A DNA stretch of 64,000 bases from Salminus brasiliensis (Eukaryota; Chordata; Actinopteri; Characiformes; Bryconidae), in assembly GCF_030463535.1 (NCBI RefSeq), contig NC_132878.1, positions 22,635,925 through 22,699,924 of the forward strand, written 5' to 3'. Under the pieces are notes generated by a model. It worked only from the letters and a program-made list of their open reading frames with translations, was not told where the DNA came from and did not search any database. A program made the position numbers and the translations under genes. How positions within the stretch are numbered: the stretch's first letter is position 1; every line of letters begins with the position of its first letter. Shown here one piece after another: positions 11,401 through 24,049 of this stretch.

Positions 11401-14400
11401 AAAATGTAGCAAAATTTGAAATGGCTACTGCATACGGCTACAGCTGATTTGCAATCAACTAATGAGACCAGAGTTGGTGGGAGTGGAGATTGGTGTCGTG
11501 AAGCATTCTGTTTTTACAATATATATTTTCATGTTTATGTACTATGTATTTTAAATATGATTTATTTGGGGGTGTTTTTACAATTCACTCCAATTTTAGT
11601 ATTTCCAATTCCCACTCTGTAGCTTAGACTTTCTCCATCACACAATGTCATGAGTGTTGGGAGGGTGAAAGCTAGCATGTGCTTTCACACATGAAGCATC
11701 CCTGCATCTTTGTGATCTACAGCTAACACATCATTGGACAGTTTAACATGTTTGGAGAAGAACACTTACTGCCAGTTCTGTTACATCAGCTAACAGAGAC
11801 CCACATTGGCTAGAATCATGCTCAGTGATGGGAGGGGAATGGGAGGGCCATCAAGAAAGAATAAGACCAGTTGTGCTGTTTGGGACTCCTGGTCTTGAAT
11901 GGCTTTGGCATCAATCTGATGTTGTTAATGCTTAGATGCAGCTTCAGTAAGAGGTAGGCAGGCAGAGTGGCACTGTGTAAAGCAAACACAACCCAACAAA
12001 ACCGCTATACATATCCTAAGATCATTATTAGGCCACACATTCCCTGATCTTAATTCACCTCTTTTCTTTCAGGACTGGAACACCTTCCTTCTTCGTTTCA
12101 ACGAGCTGGACTTCTGCATCTCGGAGAACGAGACTCTCAAGCATGGCCTCAACGAGTCCACGACTCCAGAGAGCACGGTGACCAGCAGCCAGTCGCGCTC
12201 AAGCACCCAGGCCCCCTTGCTCTTGGAAGACCCGGGCCCCATTAACATCTCCGTCCCCATCACCCTTACCCTGGATCCCTTGAGACCATTTGGGGGCTAC
12301 TCGCGCAACATCACCCACCTCTACGCCACTGTGATTGGGCAGCAAGTGGGCCTGGCTGGTAAGTGGTTAAAAAATGGTTAAAGTGGCTCTTTAAAGTGGT
12401 GTTGAAGTTGGTGTGAACCTGTCAAACCAAGCATAGACTTGGGTCAAATAATAAGATGTAAAAGCCAGACATGCATGTATTTGGCTGGTTATTTTTAGTG
12501 TGTTCCATCATATTGAACCCCCCCCCCTTCTTTTTTTCCTCTAGTGTGGTCTTGTTAATCAGTGACAGCAAAACTCTGCATCTGTTGTTTGGAACTGAAC
12601 AGTGTAGTTACAGTTGCTTCAAGGTTTAAGCTGAGAGGATCAGTTATTGATTGATTGATTTATTTTTTGTCCAGTCAAATGCAGTCCAAGTAAAACAATG
12701 GTGCTTTGTGAACAAAAGGATGACACACTAGCCAAATTAGTCTAATTAACGTCTTGCTAATGCATGCATGCTGCCTTTACAGAGCTTTTCAGTCATTTTC
12801 ATTTTTGTGTGTGTGTATATTTGTTGACAGGCAGGGAATCCCATGAAGAGATGAACATCACATTCACTCTTCCTGCATCCTGGAACTCAGATGACTGCGT
12901 TCTGCACGGTCATTGTGAGCAGGTGGTCTTTAGCACCTGCATGACTATTACTGCAGCCAGTAATGTCTTCCCTGTCACAGTGTGAGTTAAACTTTACATG
13001 GCACAAGACTTCATCATTGTTAACCAAGCCTTTGTTTGTCCTTCATTGTTCTCTCAAATATTGACACATCTTCACACTGTTGGTTCAGAGATGTCTTTTT
13101 AGTGTAGTGTGTATTGAGCAGTTAAGACACTATCATTGGGTCTGTCAGTATTGACTCCAAGGTAAATAAACAGAATCTTTTAGGATGGTGTTTTGGATCC
13201 TTTTGACATAAGAGTGGAAAAGCATGCTCTTCAAATTGTACATTCAAGACAAATTCTGAATTAAGCTTTGAATTTAATTCACCCTCCAGGCAGCCACCTC
13301 ACTGTGTTCCAGAGACGTACAGCAACGCAACTTCCTGGTACAAGATCTTCACCACAGCACGGGACTCAGACACCAAATACACCCAGGACTACAACCCATT
13401 TTGGTGTTATAAAGGTGCCATTGGGAAGGTGTACCACGCTCTCAACCCCAAACTCACTGTCATTGTACCAGATGTGAGTGCATGTAAAAACAGCTCTCTC
13501 AGATACTACTTGTAACTGTGGAAGAACTATGACATGACATAAAAAGCATACTGATGGCTCAGATGTTTCCTCGTTACATTCTGCTTTTGGAGCTTTTCCA
13601 CTGTCACTAATGCAAATCCAGAGCTATCTATAACCTGGTCAAGTAACTTTGTCTGCTTTCTATCACAAAACAGTACCCTTGGAGGTGGAATTTTATGGTG
13701 TCTATAATCATTTTGTCTTTAGACCAATTACTTTTAATAGCTGAGGACTTGCGCTTATTGATGGCTATGTGTCTAATAATGTATTGGTTGTTTTTAATGT
13801 TCTAAAGTGTGCCGAGGCTAGCAGTCTTTTAGACTATTTTAGTCTGGCTAACTCTTATTCAAGTTTGGTGGCTGTTTTGTTTTAAATGACTATTTCTGCT
13901 GCTGAATTCAGGAATTTGCGGGTCCTGGGTGTTGTTTAACAAGTGGTCTGTACTGTTTGTGACTCCACCTATATTCACTGGTTCAGTTTAGCTTGGTACA
14001 ATATACTAATAGATAATCAAATCTAGCACAGATACATGGGTATGGTATGGGTTGCTTGACAGTGTAACCCATGACCAATTAAAATTTTTTTTTTCTGCCT
14101 ATACCTGGTGTTAAACTCTTTAGGGTTTCAGCGAGCTTTGTTGTTCAAATTACTGCTTGGGAGCAGTGTTTCTCAATCCTGGATCTGGAGATACCCTGTC
14201 CTGCACATTTTAGTGATTGCGCTGCTTTCAACACACCTGATTCAATTTATCAGCTCATGAACAAGTCCTTTCAGAATCGCAGGGAGTCCACAAAAAATGT
14301 GCAGGGCAGGGTACCTTTAGGACCAGGGTTAAGAAACGCCAGCTTGGGTAACTGCTAGCACTTTTAACATAAGTATATATCATCCGGATATTGTATTTAT

Positions 14401-15479
14401 CAGATGGTTAACTAGTAAATACAACATCTCTCCATTCTGACACTTGGGGAAAATCTGCCCACTAAGCATGGAGATCTGTTGGATATCCCAAAACAACGAC
14501 ACAGAATCGTCCACGAACTCTATGAAATCAGTGAATATTTGTCAGCTGGGTGTTAGAGGGGAAAAAAAGGTCACAGTATTAGTTTCCGACACCATTCGAA
14601 CACAGCATAAGATTCAGATTTTTTGGAGAAAGCAATTAAACATTCAACAGAGTTCATAAATGGATCCAGCTCACAATATATCTCCGCTGTTTCATAGGGG
14701 TGCAGTGATTCACAAAGTTTACAATTTAATTTGAATTTATTTTTTGATAACGAATAAGTTATGAATGTAAATGTGCCTTATGTTAATGATTTCATTGCCA
14801 TTCTATTTGAGAATGTAACATTTTAAAATCTTTTGTAAGTTCTTTTGTAGGTTGCTCTGGATAAGAGTGTCTACTAAATGCTGTAAATGTAAACATCATA
14901 CAAGTACAACATTGGAACCAAAAGTTGTGCTTCCCTGATCAAACTAAAGCTTATATATTATCCACAAATTAACATGCCAGTTACAGTACAATAATACTTT
15001 ACAATATGTTGTACTGTTACACCCCTACTGTTCTGACAAAGCAACTGGTTTGCTTTTCCTCAGAGTTTTGTCTACTGCTGAGCTTTTTTTTTTTTGTTTT
15101 CTTTGCTCTGACAGGATGATCGCTCCCTCATCAACCTGCACCTAATGCACACCAGCTACTTCTTGTTTGTGATGGTAATTACAATGTTCTGCTATGCAGT
15201 CATCAAAGGCAGACCTGGCAAAGTAAGACAGACCAACCCAGATTTCTGTCCAGAAAAGGTATGACACTTTTTAAATAAATAAATGACAACAAATAATGGA
15301 ACATAATAGTGGCTAATGCTGTTTAATCCTGCTTGCCCTGTTCTGTAGTAGATTACGTTTGGTGTTGTGAACCAGTTGCATGGTAATGCAATCTATGGTT
15401 CACTCCCACTTCATTACATAACATCTCCTTACACACTAAACCTGTCTGTCTTTTTCAGGTGGCCTTGTCTGAAGGATAG
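8434..15479 (+). CDS. tmem248: Transmembrane protein 248, complete, seven coding exons
   Basis: Tmem248 is a conserved vertebrate two-pass membrane protein whose function is not established. Coding exons are 8434-8436, 10805-10963, 12073-12358, 12831-12981, 13290-13473, 15115-15258 and 15459-15479. All introns are GT/AG with consistent phases, giving 948 nt or 315 residues (human about 314). The N-terminus (NPLENLKTYISNRPP) precedes TM1 at about residues 21-42. A luminal or extracellular region follows with several N-glycosylation sequons (NET, NIS, NIT) and conserved cysteines. TM2 lies at about residues 275-291 (SYFLFVMVITMFCYAV) and the tail ends CPEKVALSEG. Exon 1 supplies only the ATG, directly followed by its donor gtgagt; exon 2 begins GTG TTC. 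Near identity with vertebrate Tmem248 in blocks such as NPFWCYKGAIGKVYHALNPK makes the call secure. Confidence 0.96.
8805..8943. mobile_element. Palindromic MITE-like element (long hairpin)
   Basis: Two arms of roughly 62 bp (8807-8869 and 8881-8942) are close reverse complements separated by about 10 bp. Each starts at the outside with AGGTCCAGAAAGTAAAA and continues through TCCACCCCA and CCAACTGCC. No coding capacity is present. Foldback structure of this size is typical of miniature inverted-repeat elements. The target-site duplication is not clear. Confidence 0.8.
9852..10022 (-). mobile_element. Diverged tRNA-derived SINE copy
   Basis: The same order of motifs as the SINE at 6806-7037 is visible but decayed: a tail-like GATGCTTTTATCCAGACTTA, then GGACTCTTATTGATGTGGCA, then a degenerate B box (CCTAGAACCCTAGTC on the + strand). 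The orientation is the same, minus strand. Confidence 0.65.
10964..12072 (+). other. tmem248: tmem248 intron 2
   Basis: About 1.1 kb of intron with no recognisable repeat, RNA gene or coding potential. Confidence 0.8.
12359..12830 (+). other. tmem248: tmem248 intron 3
   Basis: A 472-bp intron with a C run near 12519-12527 and a short TTGATTGATT repeat; nothing else is recognised. Confidence 0.8.
12982..13289 (+). other. tmem248: tmem248 intron 4
   Basis: A 308-bp intron with no visible structure. Confidence 0.8.
14164..14340. mobile_element. MITE-like element with terminal inverted repeats
   Basis: The left end reads CAGTGTTTCTCAATCCTGG and the right end is its approximate reverse complement (CCAGGGTTAAGAAACG). 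The inner arms match too: CCCTGTCCTGCACATTTT on the left against AAAATGTGCAGGGCAGGG on the right. A central ACACACCTGATTCA motif with ATCAGCTCATGAACAAG is typical of a short non-autonomous repeat common in fish genomes (family recalled, not searched). Confidence 0.75.
14850..14896 (+). repeat. Solo SINE/LINE-type 3' tail
   Basis: GGTTGCTCTGGATAAGAGTG followed by CTACTAAATGCTGTAAATG is the same tail module as in the SINE at 6806-7037, here on the + strand and without a recognisable tRNA head. It is probably a severely 5'-truncated or eroded copy. Confidence 0.65.
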
Positions 15480-18400
15480 GTGCGATCAAAGGTAGACATG
15501 CGGACTGAACCATATCAGCAGTAGAGGGGACGGCATCTGAACTGAACCATATCAGAAATAGGGGAGGGGAAAGAAAAATACTTGTTGCCTACTGAACCCA
15601 GGAGAAGGGTGCAAAAAAACATTATAATGCGAATTTCTGCAATGTTGGGTCACTCCAACCAAAGACTTTCAAGTGCCTGTGTCTACTGTGTATATATTTG
15701 TAGGACCCTTACATTCAGTACCGAAGCACTCTGCCTAACCCTCACCCCCCCCCATGTGCCATTCATGCCCAAGTCAATATCATCAGAGAAAAGAGAAAGA
15801 CGGTGGGACAAGCAACAGCACTTCTAAATATGACCCCAGACCATTGCGATGTGTTTTTTTTTTTTTTTTTTTTTTTTTGGCACCTTTTGTTGTTGGTGGC
15901 ATGCAGAAAAGCCATGGCTGACAGTTGGTGACATTTAATTTGGTGATCCATGGCTAGAGGATTTTTTATCCCCCTCACCCTTCATTGCTATTGTCTTTCA
16001 TTGTTTCCTCCTGGAGGCTCTTAAGTGGTGTTTCTCTGGCCCTTATGAGTTATAGCATCAACTTGTGTCTAGAGATTGTTCTTTAGCTCTGGAAAGTGAT
16101 GGCTGATGCTGATGAGAGTATAGGCCAGGGGACTGTTAATGTAGGAGAGATGGTCTGTTGTTTGTCTGTGTGTGTACGGGGGTGGGGGGTTGTTTGTTTG
16201 TTTGTTTGTTTTGGTAGGGACCTCCCTACTGATTTTTGCCTTTGTGTTATACACACGTATGATGTATATCCATGCTACCTAGATGTCAGAAGGTGCAAGA
16301 GTCATTTAATAGTCTCTTACATACATACACAGCTCTGCATTACACAAAAAGTAAAGGAAAGGATACCAAAAGGAACGTCAGTACAACGCTCAGATTGGAT
16401 TGATCATTTGTCTGTTTATTCTGTTTGACCAGATGTAACTGAATGTTTTGGTTATAAGTAATTGAAATAGAGGAGTGGGAATTGGAGCCATTTCTTGTTG
16501 GATGGCTTTGATTTACCGTGCACACGAAATGCTTCACCGGTATTGATTCATCACTTTGGGCTTACCTCTGTTTTATCCTTCCCTTTGATTATTTTACTGG
16601 TACACTGAATGACTGAATGTACTTTTAAAGGATACAGCAGAATTAACAGACATAGTGCAGCATAAAAATCACTTGTACAGTTACCATCAGATTTGAAATG
16701 TGATTTTTTTTTTTTCTTTCTTTTATTGTTTAGAATCTCTTACCTCAAACCTGATTTCTCCTTTTGAATTATTTTTAAAGGTCTGCTTTCCCTCCTAATG
16801 TAATACAGTTCTCAGAAACTCATTCACTATACTTCTAACTTCTGCCTCTTGTGTTTTATCACTGGATAATGTGAGATGCTTCAAAGATATTTGAGATTTC
16901 CCCTCCTCATCATACTAAATCTTGTATCATTCCAATACATATCACTGGCGTTTGCCCTCCATGCAACTTGCATTTTCCTCAGTACTGTTATCAGTTTGGC
17001 ATTGTTTGAAAGGGAAATGAAAGATCTTAAATATGTATTTGCCTCCTTTACTTCATCCTTTCATTTTTGCCTCATTGTTTTCATCTGCTTGCTCTGCCAA
17101 CAGACTGCCTTAATGTACTTCCAGTCTCCTCTGAGTCAGGTTTTATGCTCACATTGCTAAATACAGACAGATGCTATTCATAATTATAAAGATTCATTTC
17201 AGTGCTTAATTCTTAGTCTCATTTAGGAAGTTACCACCCCCGTCTCCAACACTGCTCCCTTCATTAGCACATAACATGCAAACATCAAACCACTAACGTG
17301 CCTTTGCACCAGTCAGCTGCATCACCCCTGTAAATAGCATGTCCATTTTAAGAAGATTTGGAGGAAGGCCCGAGTGTTCCTTCAGCTGTCCTGATGTGAT
17401 CGATTCAAGTTGAAATAAATTCTTCTTATCCACACATTGCCCATTTCATCTCTAACTACATAGCAGTCTCCAATAACCGCTTGAATACACACATGTTCTA
17501 CTACAGCGTGACTAAAATACAGTTTTATTTACAGTGTTATTTGTTATACCTACAAATTAACATAAGTTATTATCTTCATCATAAGTTCTATTCCAGTAAG
17601 TTAAGATAAATGATGCTTTAAGATAGGCTGCGTAGTGACCAAGCAAATGAGGAGTTGGTCATGGCTATGTACGAGCTTACTCTAAAATATAAGCATTTAA
17701 TTTTTTTAAAAAGCAATATTTTTTCTTTTTTTCCTTTTTTAAATGAAAATATGAAATGCTGTTGCCATACTTCTCACTTTTGTTTGGTCTGCTTAAGTTT
17801 CTTGGTTTTCATGCTTACCATGGAAAGAGATATATAGCCATGTTGAATTTATTTTGTGTGAACAAACTAGTATTCCTTTGAATGAATAGCTTTATGCTCC
17901 GCCCACAAATCATTCTATTGTAGCAAATGTTGCTAAATTGGACAAGCTTTAGTAAACACACATTGTAGTCATTTCCAACCTGCCACGTTTCTATTAGCTA
18001 CAACCATGTAGCTGTAGATAACTCTTCATTCTAATTAGAGTTTGCTTTCTGTCCTATTAGTTTAAACATGATTTCAGCGTTTCACCTCGCAAAAAAAAGA
18101 ATACATTTATGGACAAAGCATGAGTCATCTGACTTCAGCTGTAATCCAGCACTTCAAAAATAAGGTTAGATCATCTAAAATTTAGGAAACCATGTTAATG
18201 AGAGTGGCAGATATAGTAGTCAGGATTTTTTATGGCTTCATGGCTGTTTGCGCTCACTGGAAGATAGTGGTAATACAAGTTTCATGGATGTTAGCTGTAT
18301 CTCGGATCATATTGATCCGTCCCCTTTATTTCCTTTGGTTTTGGGACACTGAGGGACATGTATGTACATTGATGGTGGATGGCCCTCTTCTAGGTATAAG

Positions 18401-18604
18401 TCACAGTTCCATAGAACATACCCATGAACAGATTGTAAGGTTGCGAGTGTGACGCCATTACGGTTCTTTCACTTGTCTTGATGCATGATTGTAAATGTCC
18501 TGCTGACCCGTTTGTAAGAAGACAATCCTACTGTTATGTGTGCTCTTTGTAAAAATGCTGTAGGCACATGCTTCGCTGAATAAAATCAAACGTAAGAATG
18601 AGCA
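15480..18604 (+). other. tmem248: tmem248 3' UTR with polyadenylation signal
   Basis: About 3.1 kb after the tmem248 stop, T-rich and without further exons. An AATAAA at 18579-18584, followed by a GT/T-rich stretch, is the most plausible polyadenylation site, and the length suits the long 3' UTR known for this gene in vertebrates. A poly-T tract lies at 15854-15878 and a GTTT repeat near 16190-16211. An earlier AATAAA near 17415 could give a shorter form. Confidence 0.65.
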
Positions 18605-20159
18605 GTGATCATTTTCTCTTGATTATGATTCGACTGGGTCAATATCAGCTTGTAGGCCTACGTTTTTGACATAATAGGCACAAACCCCTGGAAATTAGAT
18701 TTTGCCATTTTTTTGCTGTTTGAGGTTTTAGATTGTCATTAGATGGAAGTAAAATATTTTCTTAAAATCGGAGATCAAAGGTCACACAGTGCAGCATCCA
18801 TTAGAGGAACAATAAAGCAAAGAGCATGCTAGGCTTTGCCTTCAAGCACCAGTCTTATAAGGGTTTTAAGTGCCTGGTGTGGACGTGGTGGCGGTGGTGA
18901 GGGGGGGGGGAGGGTGCACTTCATGGCCAGCTGGGTGAAACTAATTCTGTTTTCTGTCAATAATGAAATCAGTGGCTGCCTGCACCGGCCTACCTGAGGA
19001 GGAGCTCTGACCTTTTAGTGGATTCTTTCTTTTAGCCTTTCTGCCAGCAAATAAAACTGTCTGCCCGTCATTCAGTCTCAGGGGTCTACACCTAGTTAGT
19101 GAAACAGGTGTTCCAGACACTTCTTCTTCTTCTTCTTTACTGGAGATTAAATAAGGCTGCATGAAGGAGACAGCAGACACAGACTAGCACAAATATTTCA
19201 TGTATCATATATATTACATCAACAGATCTGTCATGTTTATAAACCATTCATAATCATAATAAACTTTTTAAATACCAATAATAATCTTAAATTCAAAGCC
19301 ATTTTTACATTATGTCAAAAAACAAAACGTGGTAAAGTTTTTTTTAAATCATACTTGAGTAAATAAATAAAAGTTTGTTTTTTTAAAGGGGGAAATTCCA
19401 CCTATTATTAAATAATTAATTCCGAGTGGTTTGGTAGGAAATGCTAGAGAAACTTGCTAGAGAAGCAATACTCTTGTGGTGGTGGTGGTGATCGGAACCA
19501 GACAGTGTCACTAAAATAGACCATCCTGACAAAAACCTCTACATGAAATTGTTAGCACTACAAGTACGCTGCTTCATGCCTGAAATAATTTTACTATGCA
19601 GTTTTTTGGCCATTTTTTCTTTTTTAAAAATAAGAATTAATAAGAAAGAATTCCCACAGAAAACCATGTTTTTCATCAACAATTCATCTAAAAGCACTTT
19701 GTACTTGTCGAACTGGGCAGTTAATAATAATAATAATAATAATAATAACAATAATAAAATGACAGTATTTGTTTTGTAGATATTATGGTTGCTATCAATA
19801 CCCCTCTAAGAAAATGAGAGTAGGTATGCTTCTCTACGCTTAGCTAACATTTTTAACACCAAACCACCTAAAGTACTGTTTACATCTCAACCACTGCATT
19901 AGAAATGCTATTAAAGTGACCAGCTGCTCACCTGTTTAATTATTGCATTGAGAGAAATGGAGGGGGTGGCCTATGTCAGTCCTTGGGTACATTATAGAAT
20001 CTGAGTTTACTGTTATTATTTGCATGAGTGTTACAAATGAGTACAAACAACTGACTGGTACCTAATCAGCCTAATGATGAGTGCATTTTCTGATCTGCTG
20101 CTTTTAGCCCATCGGAATATCATACCTGTGCAGAGGGGGGATTCATAACTCACCATTAG
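18605..20159. other. Intergenic sequence downstream of tmem248
   Basis: No convincing gene. It contains a G run at 18900-18910, a short TTC run (19121-19136) and an (AAT)n repeat at 19721-19757. A short open frame on the minus strand at 18941-19180 has no recognisable domain. Confidence 0.6.
19721..19757. repeat. (AAT)n microsatellite
   Basis: About ten AAT units with one interruption near the right end. Confidence 0.95.
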
Positions 20160-20560
20160 ATTCAAAGACAAGACCCCCTCTCTCATTGGTTGAGAGCGCT
20201 GGAGGAAAACGCTCTTGGCCAATCGAGTGGCTGTTGCTAAGCAGAATAAACGCAGTGCTGTAAAATGATTGGCCACAAATGTTCACCGGTAGGCGTCACG
20301 ATTAGCGATTAGCAAACACGGCTAACGTAGCGCTAACATAGCCAGCTAGCCAATCAATGGTTGCCTTATACATACTCTTGTTGAACAAGAAAAGTTAAAG
20401 AGGTTAATGAATTGTATAAACTTTAAATTATACTCCGAGTATTGGTGCATATCTGTAAATGAATTAGCTCGTAACTTGATTCTCCACAGGGGGGCTAACT
20501 GCATATTAGCGCAGGCCAAATTTGTTGGTCTTCTAGAGTAGCTAAGTTGATTGTTTTTGA
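20160..20560 (+). promoter_or_regulatory. Promoter-like CCAAT cluster, possible rph3al promoter
   Basis: Four CCAAT/ATTGG pentamers lie within about 170 bp (20185-20189, 20219-20223, 20268-20272, 20350-20354), followed by CpG-containing sequence. Such clusters are typical of TATA-less promoters. The nearest + strand gene with an upstream leader to account for is rph3al, whose vertebrate orthologs have non-coding 5' exons. The link to rph3al is inferred. Confidence 0.4.
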
Positions 20561-21021
20561 CAAACCGTTCATTTAAAGGTGTAACAGTTTCAGTACAGTT
20601 TATAAACTTTGAACAGTATGAAGATTAAACAGTGTCTCTTATTTAGCTACTATTTCTTAAAAACCGCTGTTAATGATAAAAAACTAGACACCTGAGTGCA
20701 ATGTATTAGACTGAAGTGGGCAGGGATAGTGAGGGACAACTGACTAGATCGTTGGTTAAAAATAAATTTAGCACAAAAGTGTTAGGAGATTGTGTTTGGT
20801 ACAATGATTTTTGGCAATAAATCTTATACCGTTGGAAATGAACATGCATTTGTGGGATGAGCAGCAGAGCTGAGTATGTGGGTTGTGCCCATGAACAATT
20901 TGCCAAATCCTCTCTGCCAATGCCAAACAGCTTACTGTGCCACTGACTCTGGACTGGAGGATGGAAGTTTGAAGAAACAAGACATGTTAGCAATTTAACA
21001 ATTTATTCATTTAACAAACAG

Positions 21022-21204
21022 GAGCCTCAGTAGACTGCGGAAGAACCATACACAGCCACAACAGCCTGGCACCTCCTCCTCATGCTGGTCACCACTGCTG
21101 TGGGATGGCCGGTCTCCTGGCAGCCCCCTGAGACCGGAGATCGTCCTGCAAACCTTGACTGCAAATCTGTAGAAGACAACGTACAGTACCTAAGTGCTGA
21201 CAGG
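21022..21204 (+). other. Possible upstream exon (non-coding leader or short ORF)
   Basis: A GC-richer 183-bp block sits between a plausible acceptor (AACAAACAG, ending 21021) and a plausible donor (GTGAGG at 21205). It could be a 5' UTR exon of rph3al. One frame is open from a TAG near the block start to its end and contains an ATG followed by MLVTTAVGWPVSWQPPETGD, which I do not recognise. The splice signals and base composition support an exon; a role in rph3al or in another transcript is inference. Confidence 0.4.
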
Positions 21205-23564
21205 GTGAGGAGACCATCTTCTTGGGGTGTTGACTTTTTCTTTGGAAGTTGTTAGGCTAATACACTCACATACAGTGTATTGTATATTTGTTATTTAAAG
21301 CTCATGAGTTTTTATGTAAACAAACAAACACTGTCAGATTTAATATATCATTGCATATCATTTTCTCAGATGCATAAACATAGAATTGTATATTTCCCTG
21401 TAATGCTTATTCAGATGGATATAAAACATACAGTATAACAATCATCCCCATAACGATGCATCCCTGGACCGGTACTGTGATCGCAGCACAAGGCCTTTAT
21501 TCACTTTTCATGATGAAATAAACACAAAGGTTGTGGTGTTTCTCTCCTTGGAAACCTGCTCAGAGTATCTGGGAGGAAACACACACACACACACATGGCC
21601 CTCCCTCTCCTTTCTCCACTGTGCTGGGGGGAGGAGGGGGCAGTGGCGTAATGTGACCTCCGTTTCTGTTTTTTCCCCTTTTCACTTGTTTGCAGAGTTG
21701 GAGATAAAGCTCAGCACAGCCATTGTCCGAAGCCAGAGCCAGGACCCGTGGGACAGTCTCTGCTTTGCCGGGGGAGGAAACCAAAGGGAGCCGGGTACAA
21801 TAGGCAGGCAGCGTCTGTTCTGCACTGTCTATGGGCACTGAGTCTTTTGTGCTCCACCTGCCACCTTTATCGTGCGTCTTCAGCTTTGACCTCTTCTTCC
21901 AGTGCAGGTGCGTGAGCAGCTGGGAGACTTCAGTGTGGATACATAACGTCACCAGGTGAGGCTGGGCATCTGTGGGCAAGTTTGACTTTATGTAGTTTTG
22001 GGGGTAAAGAAAGTAACCTGAATTACTTTGTGACACTGACTTGTTAAGGACTTAGGACTTGTTAATTGACTGATCTCCCACAGTGTCATGCTTTCACCAG
22101 TTACAGGTACGTGTCTCATACTGCCGCTACTTACTGACATGTTGCATCAGTGAGCAGAGCTGCTGTCAATCAATGTAGCAACGCTTAGTAGCATAGCATG
22201 TGCTACTGACAATATGTTACATGGAGCTTGAAGTCAATTTACAGTGCATATAGTGCCTTCGTGAGCTACCTGCACATGTTAACTCATTCTTGTATAACAA
22301 CTACATTATGATAAAATGTCATATATTTATATGTAGGATGCATATCTGACAGCATCAATTCCTATTTGTATTACATTTTTTATTACAGGTCATTTCTGTA
22401 CTTTTATTCTCATTTGGATTTTATCCTAAATCTATGCAATTTAGGGACTTAATACAACCTACATTTCAATATTACATGAAGCTGATTGTTTTGCAATACT
22501 GAGACATTCCTTCATGTTTGTGCTCAAGAAGCTCGGAACATATTGACCATTTCAGATATGGATATTAAAAGGTTAACTTCAACCTGTCTCAGTTAAATAT
22601 CTTAATAGTCCATTATCCGTTATTGCTGCTAAATGACTTTAGAACATGAAAAGTCTTGCATGTAATGCCTATCCCCATTAGTTAGTCTTAATATGAGCTC
22701 TCTCGGACCAACAATAAAAGCACTAAGCTTCTGTTAAGCTCAGCAGCTGCCCATGTAAAAGAAACAATGTAGCTGTCCCTCAACCTTCTGGAGTGTTCTG
22801 GGGATCGGCCAGGCCCTCCAAATAAGATCACAGTGACATATAGCGCTCAGGGCTGAAGGCCAGTTCAATAGTAAACCCTTTAAGAGTGGTCGGTCTGTGG
22901 GAGTCTATCATCAGGGCAGTTCAATCACTGCAGCCAGCAGAGGAACAGGATGTTTCAGAAGGTTTGTTCTCCCGTCATGTGACCGGTGTGACAGGTTGGC
23001 TGTGGAGCCTTGTGGAAGTTGCCTTGTCGTACTGATCCTGGACCGGTTTTGAGGGATTGTGTTTGTGAAGCGTAAGCTTTAGACGTGGAAGAGGAAATCC
23101 ATCCTAGTTCAGAAGTAAGGTCCTGGCATAAGTTTCCTTTTCTGATTCTGCTTTTGTTATGGTCAGCCCCTCTCCTAAGGTAAACACTTTCTCTCGCCGT
23201 CTCTCTTTGTCCGTGTGTGTTTGTTTGCCAACAGCTTTTGAGTGGATTTGGCTTGAACAGCTACCAAGGTGTGTTGAGTTTGGAACGCCCGGAGCCGCCG
23301 TTCCGTGGTTAATGTTATAAGGGTAGTCTTTCCCGTCAATCGTTTGTTCTTTGCTTCAGGGAGAAAAGGGGGCTGAAATGTATATCCATTAGGAATGCTG
23401 GTTACTTTAAATCGCACACAGCCAGGTTAAAACAGCAGTAAGAGTGTTTCCTTTGCCGTGAGTAGAACCTGTTATCCTTCTGAATCCCTAACACTGTGCA
23501 CTGTTCCTTTTCTACATGTTTCTGAATGCTTTCTTGAGAAATAAACAGTTGCCATATGCAGTTT

Positions 23565-23602
23565 TATGCAAAAGGTTTTGACACCCCTGGACAAATGACA
23601 TG
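23565..23602. mobile_element. Possible mariner/Tc1 terminal repeat
   Basis: TATGCAAAAGGTTTTGACAC followed by CCCTGGACAAATGACATG resembles the conserved end of teleost mariner-like elements (gCAAAAGTTTGGGCACCCCT type). No matching opposite end or transposase sequence was found, so this is a fragment at best. Confidence 0.4.
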
Positions 23603-24049
23603 GTCCAGAGACCACAATTCTACACATTTTAATACTTAGTTATAGTTTTTGCTTAATTTAAAACAAAAAACAAAAACATGTACAATGGTTATAGCACATT
23701 TAATGTTTAATATATTTAATTAATTTAAATAATTATTTTTTTCCTAAATTAAAAAAAAACAAACAAACATGTAATTATGGTTGTCCACCCTTTTCCTAGT
23801 AAGTAAAAAAGGAAAAACACACATGTTACTGCCCAAAAATACAGATAAAGATAGCCCACCAAATTGTCCTCTGAAACTTTCCTGATAAACTTTTCAAATT
23901 AGTCAGTGGTTTATCTGAGGGGATCAATTCTTAACAGCACATAACTTTTATTTGTCACAGCCCAGAGGATAGGTTTCCTTCTGAGGAGTGATGTACAGTA
24001 ATATGGGGATCATATCAGTAGCGGCAGGTAATTGTAAAATAAAATATGT

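Larger units (their letters stand above)
13474..15114 (+). other. tmem248: tmem248 intron 5
   Basis: A 1.64 kb intron containing a palindromic repeat (14164-14340) and a solo SINE-type tail (14850-14896). The remainder is unremarkable. Confidence 0.8.

Noticed and set aside
18941..19180. Minus-strand frame with an acidic Glu run
   Set aside because: The Glu run comes from a TTC microsatellite, no homology is recognised, and it lies just past the tmem248 polyadenylation site.
21560..22036. 158-codon frame on the minus strand
   Set aside because: Includes translated CA and poly-proline low-complexity sequence, has no domain similarity, and lies in non-coding DNA upstream of rph3al.
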